Virus record (IMG/VR): IMGVR_UViG_3300029266_000300
Coordinates: 1-28,091 of that record
Strand: one strand, 5' to 3'
Length of the DNA: 28,091 bases
Origin: a virus
In this document: positions 5,076-12,362 of the stretch, in pieces
How positions within the stretch are numbered: position 1 is the stretch's first letter
How the letters are laid out: every line of letters begins with the position of its first letter
Position numbers and translations under genes: made by a program
The notes under the pieces: generated by a model
Told to the model about the DNA's origin: nothing
Databases searched by the model: none
What the model saw: only the letters and a program-made list of their open reading frames with translations

Positions 5076-5988
5076 TATAAATGATGATGATCCTACTATT
5101 GGTGGGATCATCGCCAAGTATAAACAGTCTAACATGTTTAGAGCATTGGCTCACAACAGCAAACGTAGCTACCTTAGTCACCTAGACCATGCTCTTGTCA
5201 TGCAGGTAGGTAACAGCAAACGTCTGCTTAAGGATACTAGGTACGAAGACTTTAAGCGCAAGGACGCAAAGCAATTGCACATGGATATCTCTGACTTAGT
5301 TAGCAGTCACAAGGCACGTCATACCATGACAATCTTTAGGGTTGCATGGGAGAATGCAGTGGACAGTGAACTGGTTGAGTTTAATCCATTCTCTAAGATG
5401 AAGCTCAAAGAAGCACCCTACCGCCACGTACTCTGGACACAGGATCAGATTGACGGGGTAATAAATTACTGTGACGCAAACAACAGGACTTCTATTGGTA
5501 CTCTTACCATGATGTGCTTTGTACTGTGTCAGAGGATAGGGGACATGAGGCAACTCAAGTGGTCTAACATTGTTGATGGACGTGCTAACTTCAAGCAACA
5601 GAAGACAGGCACTAGGATGTCGCTACCACTAAACGATGACATCATGGAACGTCTTCAGCTTCACCCTGCCCGTAACTCTAGCACAGTGATAGTTGCTAAT
5701 GAGACTACGGGCCATCCTTATACTTCAGACAGGATTGATAAGACCTTTGAGAAGATCAGGGCTGGGTATGGGTTGCCTAAAGTTATGTGTACCAACACAG
5801 ATACAGAGACTAACCTCTGGATTAACGATCTCAGGACCACAGGCATAACACATGCTATGAGGTCTGGTTGCACTGATAGACAACTGATGGCTCTCTCCGG
5901 TCACAAGAACCCTAAGATGCTAGAGAGGTATGCCATACACGGTGACCTAGAAGCTGACGTGGCTATGAAAAAAAGAGGAATGCAATAA
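5059..5988 (+). CDS. int: Tyrosine recombinase / phage integrase
   Basis: The catalytic domain is recognisable in the C-terminal half: Arg in CQRIGDMRQL (about residue 159), Lys in FKQQKTGTR (about 182), NDLR (256-259), His in LSGHKNP (about 282) and the nucleophile Tyr in LERYAIHG (about 291). The N-terminal 110 residues fit a core-binding SAM-like domain (NSKRSYLSHLDHAL). In the HxxR box the usual His is Asn, a substitution tolerated in some recombinases. About 310 residues is normal length. The start is uncertain: ATG at 5041, 5059 or 5062 are all in frame, without a clear RBS and overlapping the previous gene. It would integrate phage DNA into a host site; no attP was identified. Confidence 0.92.
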   Translation: MMPVNDINDDDPTIGGIIAKYKQSNMFRALAHNSKRSYLSHLDHALVMQVGNSKRLLKDTRYEDFKRKDAKQLHMDISDLVSSHKARHTMTIFRVAWENAVDSELVEFNPFSKMKLKEAPYRHVLWTQDQIDGVINYCDANNRTSIGTLTMMCFVLCQRIGDMRQLKWSNIVDGRANFKQQKTGTRMSLPLNDDIMERLQLHPARNSSTVIVANETTGHPYTSDRIDKTFEKIRAGYGLPKVMCTNTDTETNLWINDLRTTGITHAMRSGCTDRQLMALSGHKNPKMLERYAIHGDLEADVAMKKRGMQ

Positions 5989-6521
5989 TGCTTATGATTG
6001 TAGACAACTTTGTAAAACTAGAAAGTTTTCTAGCTAAGTTAAAAGAACACGAAGAGTTTGCTGGTGCAGACGGTTGGTGGGAAGGATGGTGGAAGGTTAA
6101 GCCCCGCAATGTATGGGAAGAACTTATCCAAGGTATCTGGAGTAACTACCCTGACATCGAAAACATTAAAGGGTTCGAGTGGTGGACTAATGCCCACACG
6201 GGTAAGGGTCTTGGATGGCACATGGACAAGGATGAGGTGCTGGCAGAAGAAGCTAAGTACGTGTTCCCTGAACATGGCTCTATCTACTATCCTTACCCTC
6301 ACCAGATACAGGGTGGCATGCTTCAGATAGAATACGATGAAGATCAACAAGAGAGCATTGCTCCCGTACATAACCGACTTGTTATGTTCAATCCTTCTCG
6401 CTTGCACAGGGTAACTAAAGTGTACAGTGGCACACGCCACGCCTTTGTCTGCAATATCTGGAGAAATCATAAGCCTTTGCAGTATGAATTAAAGAAGAAC
6501 AGTAAGGGTGAACAGCCATGA
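5988..6521 (+). CDS. 2OG-Fe(II) oxygenase superfamily protein (177 aa)
   Basis: The sequence shows the iron-binding His-x-Asp in LGWHMDKDE (His78, Asp80), a distal His in SRLHRVTKVY (His140) and an Arg ten residues later (Arg150) suited to bind 2-oxoglutarate. VMFNPSRLHRVTKV is typical of the distal half of the double-stranded beta-helix in prolyl-4-hydroxylase-like enzymes. It starts in TAATG overlap with the integrase (with GAGG upstream) and overlaps ThyX as ATGA. The substrate is unknown: protein, nucleobase or small molecule are all possible. Its place between integrase and ThyX suggests a nucleotide or DNA target, but that is inference. A second in-frame ATG two codons in is an alternative start. 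Confidence 0.75.
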   Translation: MLMIVDNFVKLESFLAKLKEHEEFAGADGWWEGWWKVKPRNVWEELIQGIWSNYPDIENIKGFEWWTNAHTGKGLGWHMDKDEVLAEEAKYVFPEHGSIYYPYPHQIQGGMLQIEYDEDQQESIAPVHNRLVMFNPSRLHRVTKVYSGTRHAFVCNIWRNHKPLQYELKKNSKGEQP

Positions 6522-7171
6522 TAGTAGTTAGCCCCATTGATAGGATGGGAACTGATCTCACAGTGGTTAACAGCGCCCGTGTGTCCTTCAACAGCCAGAG
6601 CAACTGGACGTACACTGAAGGATATGATCGCAGGCCTGAGTTGAGCCAAGCAGATGCTAAACTAATACGTTATTTAGCCTCTCACTCCCATTTCTCGCCC
6701 TTTGGTCATTGTTTTGCCTCTTTTCACATATCTGCACCTATTTTTGTGGCCCGTCAGCTTGTGAAACATAAATTTCTGCGTTGGAATGAAGTATCAAGGC
6801 GGTACATCTCTGAAAAACCTAAATTCTATGAGCCAAAGGTATGGCGGTCTGCATCTAAGTCTAAGAAGCAAGGTAGTGGCCCTGCTTTAGAGAACCAAGA
6901 CGTTCATATTGGTACTACCCAGACAATAGTCTCTATGCTGTACACTAATATGCTAGAGAAGGGGGTTTGTGAGGAGCAAGCTAGGATGGTTTTGCCTCAG
7001 AATACCATGACTGAGTGGTACTGGAGCGGAAGTCTTGATGCTTTGGCTGATATGTGTAGATTACGTTGTGCTACTGATACACAGGCAGAGACCCGTGAGG
7101 TTGCTGATGCTATCAGTGAGGAGATGAATGCTCACTGGCCTGTATCTTGGCCTGCATTGATGGCAATATAA
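6518..7171 (+). CDS. thyX: FAD-dependent thymidylate synthase ThyX
   Basis: ThyX makes dTMP from dUMP with methylenetetrahydrofolate, NADPH and FAD. The flavin/substrate-binding signature is present as KHKFLRWNEVSRRYI (residues 83-97), preceded by HSHFSPFGH (56-64) and PIFVARQLV. The C-terminal RCATDTQAETREVADAI region also fits. The canonical RHRx7S motif is KHKx7S here; a basic residue is kept at both Arg positions and the Ser is at the expected place. 217 residues is normal for the family. It lies directly after the oxygenase gene and before the primase unit, separated from the latter by a hairpin and promoter. It supplies thymidine nucleotides independently of host ThyA. Confidence 0.93.
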   Translation: MIVVSPIDRMGTDLTVVNSARVSFNSQSNWTYTEGYDRRPELSQADAKLIRYLASHSHFSPFGHCFASFHISAPIFVARQLVKHKFLRWNEVSRRYISEKPKFYEPKVWRSASKSKKQGSGPALENQDVHIGTTQTIVSMLYTNMLEKGVCEEQARMVLPQNTMTEWYWSGSLDALADMCRLRCATDTQAETREVADAISEEMNAHWPVSWPALMAI

Positions 7172-7177
7172 CATTTT

Positions 7178-7203
7178 ACGGGCGGATTTAATCGTCTGCC
7201 CGT
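7178..7203 (+). terminator. Hairpin after thyX, weak terminator
   Basis: ACGGGCGGA and TCTGCCCGT form a 9-bp stem (one G-T pair) with an 8-nt loop, 7 bases after the thyX stop. The following GATTTAG is a poor T-tract, so termination is probably partial; the hairpin may also protect the 3' end. Confidence 0.55.
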
Positions 7204-7213
7204 GATTTAGACG

Positions 7214-7241
7214 TTGACAAAGCTGCAAAAGTATATATCCT
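7214..7241 (+). promoter_or_regulatory. Rightward sigma70 promoter for the primase-helicase-polymerase unit
   Basis: A consensus TTGACA (7214-7219), 16-bp spacer and TATCCT (7236-7241). It sits in the only real gap of the first half of the early arm, upstream of the primase. The motif GGTTAACTAAC (7274-7284) follows about 33 bases downstream and may be an operator or leader element. Confidence 0.6.
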
Positions 7242-7298
7242 ACGGATCAACCCGTGGGGGTTGTAGTACCAGAGGTTAACTAACGGAAGACTTATGCA

Positions 7299-8063
7299 AT
7301 GACCTATGCTGAACAATTAGATATCATAAAGGCTATCCCTGTAAGAGAAGGTGAGAGCAAAGTAATCCAATGCCCATTCTGTTATGGGCTGAAGAAACTA
7401 GCATTGTCTAAGTTTGACGGTAAGATCATGTGGAACTGCTACAGAGCTAGTTGTAACGGTAAGGGTATATATTCTGGTAAGCGTAGTGCTGAAGCAGTTA
7501 AAAACTATTTAGAGGACAGTGTAGGGGTTAGACGGCCTAAGTATAGGTCTATGCCTACAGTTACTGCATCAGTATACAATCACATAGAGTGTCTGAACTT
7601 TCTAGAGTTATGTAACAGCCTACACGCATACGAAAGAGGATACATACAGGTTAAGTACGCTCCTGCTGAAGACAGGGTGCTGTTCTATACAGGTACGGGT
7701 GCTGTGGGTAGATTACTCTCAGGCTCTGGGCCTAAGTGGATCAGCTATGGTGAGTTGCCTACTGGTGTACATGTCGGCGTAGGTTCGACAGCCGTGCTGG
7801 TTGAAGATGTACCAAGTGCATGTAGTGTTAGTAGGATAGATGGTATGGTCGGTGTTGCCTTACTAGGCACAACTATCACTGCAGGCATCAAGAGTACTCT
7901 CTCAGAGTATGACAACTGTTATTTGATACTGGACAAGGACGCATCAGTTAAATCTTTAAAGCAAAGTAAAAGTATAAGTCGTAGCATTAAAGTTCGTTTT
8001 ACCTCAGAAGATTTAAAATACTTGACTACGGACAAAATACAGGACTTAATGCACATCAGCTAA
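7299..8063 (+). CDS. DNA primase: zinc ribbon plus TOPRIM-like domain
   Basis: Cys25-x2-Cys28 (QCPFCYG) and Cys47-x4-Cys52 (NCYRASCNG) form a zinc-binding motif that in primases recognises the template. The TOPRIM-like core follows: Glu169 in AVLVEDVPSA and Asp212-x-Asp214 in CYLILDKDAS, the metal-binding acidic residues. At 254 residues it is a stand-alone primase, unlike T7 gp4 where primase and helicase are fused; the helicase is the next gene. An upstream ATG at 7293 is out of frame. It should synthesise RNA primers at the fork. The role is well supported by motifs and position. Confidence 0.82.
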   Translation: MTYAEQLDIIKAIPVREGESKVIQCPFCYGLKKLALSKFDGKIMWNCYRASCNGKGIYSGKRSAEAVKNYLEDSVGVRRPKYRSMPTVTASVYNHIECLNFLELCNSLHAYERGYIQVKYAPAEDRVLFYTGTGAVGRLLSGSGPKWISYGELPTGVHVGVGSTAVLVEDVPSACSVSRIDGMVGVALLGTTITAGIKSTLSEYDNCYLILDKDASVKSLKQSKSISRSIKVRFTSEDLKYLTTDKIQDLMHIS

Positions 8064-8099
8064 GTATAAATTAATAAGATACCAACTAAGGATATATGA

Positions 8100-9317
8100 A
8101 TGGACCATTCACTACTCAAGAATTTACTAGAACATGAGTTCTACTTAAAGAACAAAGCCAAGCTACGTGCATCTCTCTTTGATGATACCGTGCTGGAAGT
8201 CTACGAAGCCATAACATCATCCCACGATAAGTTTGGTATAGATATATCTCCTGTAGAATTGTTTGCACACTGGAAGTCTACTCATCCTACTGCTACCACC
8301 TCATGGGCTGCAGAGGTTGAAGACCTTGTTGGGTGTATATCTAGTGCAGAAAACATATCAGACGCTATCGCAACAGATGTCATAGAGAATTTGTGGCGTC
8401 AGAGCGTAGGACTAGACATAGCTAACTTAGGTTTGTTGATGTCTGAGGGTGAAGTAGCTGCAATGGACCGTCTTAACACACTCCTTGATAGGGTGTCTGA
8501 TGGATATCTTCCTGATGACTTTGACTCCGCGATAGAGAGTGATGATATCTATGCTCTGCTTGCAGTCACTAGTAATGACAATCGCTATAAGTTTAACATA
8601 GAAACCTTGAGCCGCCACGTCTACGGCATTGGTGCTGGAGAGTTTGGATGCATCGCAGCATACTCTAACGTGGGTAAGACTGCACTGGCTGTTAGCCTGT
8701 GTGCTGGTCCTGCAGGCTTCTGCCAACAGGGTGCGAAGGTTGCATACATATGTAACGAAGAGATAGCCAAGAGAACCAAACTACGTGCTATAGGTTCTTA
8801 CACAGGTATGACCCGTGAAGAGATAGACCTAGACCCCGCTGCAGCCGCAGCCAGATACTCTGGTATTAAAGACAGACTTATCTTTGTTGATGCACAGGGC
8901 TGGGATATGCAGATGTTAGAGGGTTTCCTTAATAAAGAGAAGCCTGACATATGTATGATTGATATGGCTGACAAGATAGAACTGAATGGTACTTTCAACT
9001 CAGGTCACGAAAGACTGCGAGAGTTATACTATAGAATAAGAGAGTGTGCTAAAAAATATAATTGCGCTATCCTAGGAAATTCTCAGTGCAGTGCAGAGGC
9101 TGAAGGCAAGACCCGTATCACTATGTCCATGATGGAAGGCTCTAAGGTTGGTAAGGCTGCAGAGAGTGATATCATGCTGGGCATCGGACGTATAAATTCT
9201 GGAGAGGATGATAACGATCCTAGCCGTTGGATCACAGTAATGAAGAATAAAATTAGTGGGTGGCATGGTACTGTGCAGTGCAACCTTGAGGCAGAGGTAA
9301 ACCGTTATGTTGTTTAG
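8100..9317 (+). CDS. Replicative DNA helicase, SF4 (DnaB/gp4-like)
   Basis: The RecA-type ATPase core lies in residues about 170-405. It has Walker A AAYSNVGKT (186-194), a glutamate-bearing ICNEE after the next strand, Walker B ICMIDMAD (284-291), a GNSQ sensor (326-329) and the conserved SMMEGSKVGKAAESDIMLGI (343-362). The N-terminal 165 residues are helical and could hold the primase-interacting domain. AAGGA lies 8 bases before the ATG, in a copy of the CCAACTAAGGA leader; another ATG at 8096 is out of frame. It should unwind the fork as a hexamer. Its end overlaps the polymerase start. Confidence 0.88.
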   Translation: MDHSLLKNLLEHEFYLKNKAKLRASLFDDTVLEVYEAITSSHDKFGIDISPVELFAHWKSTHPTATTSWAAEVEDLVGCISSAENISDAIATDVIENLWRQSVGLDIANLGLLMSEGEVAAMDRLNTLLDRVSDGYLPDDFDSAIESDDIYALLAVTSNDNRYKFNIETLSRHVYGIGAGEFGCIAAYSNVGKTALAVSLCAGPAGFCQQGAKVAYICNEEIAKRTKLRAIGSYTGMTREEIDLDPAAAAARYSGIKDRLIFVDAQGWDMQMLEGFLNKEKPDICMIDMADKIELNGTFNSGHERLRELYYRIRECAKKYNCAILGNSQCSAEAEGKTRITMSMMEGSKVGKAAESDIMLGIGRINSGEDDNDPSRWITVMKNKISGWHGTVQCNLEAEVNRYVV

Positions 9318-11475
9318 TCCTGACCAAGAGGTATTGATTGCTGACTTGGAGACCACTGTGGAGTTCTTCACTGATGGCAGGCGTCCTGATAATAGTCCAT
9401 TTAATCCGGTTAACCGTTGTGTATCCGCACACTGGGGTTGGCTGGGTTGGGATACCTTAGATGATTACACCTACAGTATCTTTCATCACAACGAACATCC
9501 TAAGTCTGACAGCCCAGAGGCATTCCAAGCTGCGCTGTACAAGGCTAAGATTGTAGTGTTCCATAATGCTAAGTTTGACGTGCAGTGGTTACTAGAGATG
9601 GGCTTTGTAATCCCAGACACTCTGAAGATTTACTGCAGCATGATAGCAGAGTTTATACTGCAGAAGAGCCAGAGAAATCCTGTGTCATTAAAGATGTCTG
9701 CAGAACGTAGAAATCTGTCTAACCAGAAAAAGACTGATCTTGTAGATGATCTGTTTAAGTCTGGCGTAGGTTTTGAGGCTATGGACCTTACTACTATGCT
9801 AGAGTACGCAGAGGCTGATATCCGCACTACTGCAGAGCTTTACCTAAAACAGCAGAATGATTTAGCATCTGAAGAGAATAAGTCTCTCTTGCCTGTAGTA
9901 GATCATATGGCTGACATGCTACTGTTCCTAGTAGAGATTGAGCGCAACGGTGCATACATAGACTTAGACGTGCTTAAACAGGTGGAGACAGACTTCCTTA
10001 ATGAGAAGATTGAGTTGACCCATCGTCTGAATGAGATAGTCGAACAGATCATGGGAGACACGCCTATAAATCTAAATTCTGGGGATGATATGACAAAAGT
10101 TATATACTCCAGACGGGTTAGAGATAAGCCTATGCATAAGTTGACGTTTAACATTGGTACTAATGAGGCAGGTAAGGCTCTACGTCCACCGCGCATGACA
10201 CCCTCACAGTTTAACTCTGCAGTACGCACCACCACTGACGTTGTATACAGGACAGATGCTGTGTGCTGCCCCGACTGTTCGGGCGAAGGCTCTATCCAGA
10301 AGTTTAAGACTGTAACCAAGATAAAGTTAGGTAAGAAGTATCGTGTCACAGGAGAACCCTATAAGAACCGCACTAAGTGTAAGGTTTGTAAGGGCATAGG
10401 TGCTATCTATCAGTCCAACGGACTAGTGGCAGGACTAAAGATGATACCAGAGTCAGCCTTCGATGCATCTATGGGTGGGTTTAAGACTGACAAGGAAACT
10501 ATTAAGAGGATGATTGCTACAGCAGAGGCTAAAAACAAGACTACGGCTGTTGAGTTCCTAACTAAGATAAGTCGCTTGAATGCAATAACTACCTACCTTG
10601 ATAGTTTTGTAGCAGGCATACAGAAAGGTACGAGATCAGATGGAATACTTCATGCAAACTTCAATCAGTGCGTTGCTGCAACTGGGCGTCTGTCTTCTAG
10701 CGGTCCTAATCTACAAAACCAACCTAAGCGTGGCTTCCCTGTACGGTCTGCTTTTGTCAGCCGCTTTGATGGCGGTTTTCTGGTCGAAGCAGATTATAGT
10801 GGCCTAGAATTTAGAACGTGTGTTGAGCTATCTAGGGACGCACAGGGATTGTCTGACATATTAGGCGGTAAAGACATCCATCGTCAGACTGCTAGTATAA
10901 TAGAACAGAAGCCACCAGAAGATGTGAGTAAGTCTGAACGTCAGAGGGCCAAGGCATTCAGTTTTTTGCCTCTTTTTGGCGGCACGTCTTTCGGTCACCC
11001 GCCTCACATTGCTGCGTATCTGGATGGTTTCTACGACATCTATCAGGGTATAAACGGATGGCATGACCAGCTAATGACCTCTGCATTAAAGACAGGGATC
11101 GTACAGACGCCCTCTGGCAGACAGTACTTCTGGCCTAATGTTGTGCGTACTAAGAAAGGTAGGGTATCCAATGCCACACAAATATTAAATTACCCTGTCC
11201 AAGGCTTTGCTGCAGACACTGTACAGTTAGCCTGCATACGGGCGCACCGTCTGTTTAAGCAGCATAAACTAAAGAGTAAGCTTATTTTGACTGTACACGA
11301 TTCAATCGTGGTTGACTGTACTAAAGAGGAATTTGAACAGGTTAAGACTATTCTTCATACAGCTATGGTAGATGTACATGAGGAAATAGAAGCTAGGTTT
11401 AACTACAAGTGTGTAGTCCCTTTCGACATAGAGATAAGTGTAGGAAGTAATTGGCTAGACCAGACGGAAATATAG
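9307..11475 (+). CDS. polA: Family A DNA polymerase with DnaJ-type zinc insertion
   Basis: The N-terminal 3'-5' exonuclease has LIADLETT (Asp13, Glu15), FHNAKFD (to Asp91) and YAEAD (to Asp171). The polymerase domain has motif A VEADYSGLEFR (Asp496), motif B RQRAKAFSFLPLFG (Arg545, Lys549, Phe553) and motif C LTVHDSIVVD (His664, Asp665). Between them, CPDCSGEG (321-328) and CKVCKGIG (358-365) are two exact CxxCxGxG repeats, the DnaJ central zinc-binding motif. This arrangement is what I recall of HMO-2011-like phages. Phe553 aligns with E. coli Pol I Phe762; the Tyr766 equivalent is Phe557. It is the replicative polymerase. It overlaps the helicase gene by 11 bases. Confidence 0.95.
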   Translation: MLFSPDQEVLIADLETTVEFFTDGRRPDNSPFNPVNRCVSAHWGWLGWDTLDDYTYSIFHHNEHPKSDSPEAFQAALYKAKIVVFHNAKFDVQWLLEMGFVIPDTLKIYCSMIAEFILQKSQRNPVSLKMSAERRNLSNQKKTDLVDDLFKSGVGFEAMDLTTMLEYAEADIRTTAELYLKQQNDLASEENKSLLPVVDHMADMLLFLVEIERNGAYIDLDVLKQVETDFLNEKIELTHRLNEIVEQIMGDTPINLNSGDDMTKVIYSRRVRDKPMHKLTFNIGTNEAGKALRPPRMTPSQFNSAVRTTTDVVYRTDAVCCPDCSGEGSIQKFKTVTKIKLGKKYRVTGEPYKNRTKCKVCKGIGAIYQSNGLVAGLKMIPESAFDASMGGFKTDKETIKRMIATAEAKNKTTAVEFLTKISRLNAITTYLDSFVAGIQKGTRSDGILHANFNQCVAATGRLSSSGPNLQNQPKRGFPVRSAFVSRFDGGFLVEADYSGLEFRTCVELSRDAQGLSDILGGKDIHRQTASIIEQKPPEDVSKSERQRAKAFSFLPLFGGTSFGHPPHIAAYLDGFYDIYQGINGWHDQLMTSALKTGIVQTPSGRQYFWPNVVRTKKGRVSNATQILNYPVQGFAADTVQLACIRAHRLFKQHKLKSKLILTVHDSIVVDCTKEEFEQVKTILHTAMVDVHEEIEARFNYKCVVPFDIEISVGSNWLDQTEI

Positions 11476-11504
11476 TTGACCCAGAAGGTTAACTAAGGTA
11501 CAAT
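11476..11504 (+). promoter_or_regulatory. Strong rightward sigma70 promoter after polA
   Basis: TTGACC (11476-11481), 17-bp spacer, TACAAT (11499-11504), 5/6 in both boxes. It begins immediately after the polA stop and lies 27 bases before the next ATG. The spacer contains GGTTAACTAAGG, so any protein bound to the GGTTAACTAA motif would control this promoter. It likely drives the recombination and nucleotide genes. Confidence 0.7.
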
Positions 11505-11531
11505 GTATATTCACACAAACTGGAGACTATA

Positions 11532-12362
11532 ATGTCTGATATCATACCCGTAGAAGGCGGTCTGAGCCTACAAGAAATGGCTGCAGAACTGGGCGCATCT
11601 TCCGCTCCCAAGGGACCAAAAATCCCCGCTTTGAAGATTAATTCTCAGGGCGAAGACAGAGATGGAAATCAAATTCCATTGGGCGCTTTTTTCTTAAATG
11701 TAGATGGCGTGAGAGCCTATGCTAAAGAGGGCGTTAAGATTCGTCCTTTATCAAATCATATCCAGTACATGCACTGGGGTGATGGAGTACTAATAAATAA
11801 GTCACGTCTTATTAAGAATGCGCGTGAAGAGGCCAGAGATCAGTTAGGCGGTCTACAATGTAGTATGCCTTCTTATGAAACCTCTATCAGCATGACACCT
11901 CAACAGCGCGAAGAGTATATAGGTCGCGACAGGTATCGTATTGTACGCGCACTGTGTAGCTACGAAGGCACTACAGCCAGCGGTGAAGCCGTTACGGTTG
12001 AGAACCAGCCTTGTATATTGTCTCTGAAGCGTAAGAATTACGGACCTTTCTATCACGATGTCCTTAATCGTTTACCTGCTGATACTAACATGTTTGACTT
12101 TGAGAGCGTGTTAACTGCTGAGAAGCATAAGACTGACAAGGGTGCTGTGTATTATGTTATGCGCTTTGCCCCCCAGTTTACCAACAAGCTTCCTCTGGAC
12201 CAGATGACTTACGACAGCCTGTCTGCTGTAGTTGCTATGGTTAAGTCAGAGAACCAGAAGATTGATGATAAACACTTTGAAGCTTTAGATCGTAAGAACG
12301 ATGAAGTTGAACAAGATAGGATCATGGATGAAGTAAATACTCTTGAGGGTGACTTCAGCTAA
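11532..12362 (+). CDS. Hypothetical protein (276 aa), possible ssDNA-binding protein
   Basis: GGAG lies 8 bases before the ATG, downstream of the best promoter in the window, so high expression is expected. The N-terminus is Ala/Pro-rich (ASSAPKGPKIPALK). The middle mixes short beta-prone segments with many aromatic and basic residues (RIVRALCSYEG, CILSLKRKNYGPFYHD), and the C-terminus is acidic (DEVNTLEGDFS). An acidic tail, high expression and a place between the polymerase and a RecE-like exonuclease are the features of a phage ssDNA-binding or strand-annealing protein. No OB-fold signature can be proven by eye, so the role is a hypothesis; the gene itself is certain. Confidence 0.85.
   Translation: MSDIIPVEGGLSLQEMAAELGASSAPKGPKIPALKINSQGEDRDGNQIPLGAFFLNVDGVRAYAKEGVKIRPLSNHIQYMHWGDGVLINKSRLIKNAREEARDQLGGLQCSMPSYETSISMTPQQREEYIGRDRYRIVRALCSYEGTTASGEAVTVENQPCILSLKRKNYGPFYHDVLNRLPADTNMFDFESVLTAEKHKTDKGAVYYVMRFAPQFTNKLPLDQMTYDSLSAVVAMVKSENQKIDDKHFEALDRKNDEVEQDRIMDEVNTLEGDFS

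Noticed and set aside
9405-9416. GGTTAACC inside polA, resembling the GGTTAACTAA motif
   Set aside because: It is within conserved coding sequence and lacks the following TAA-C/G context; likely chance. The similar match near 23857 in the S74 gene is also coding.
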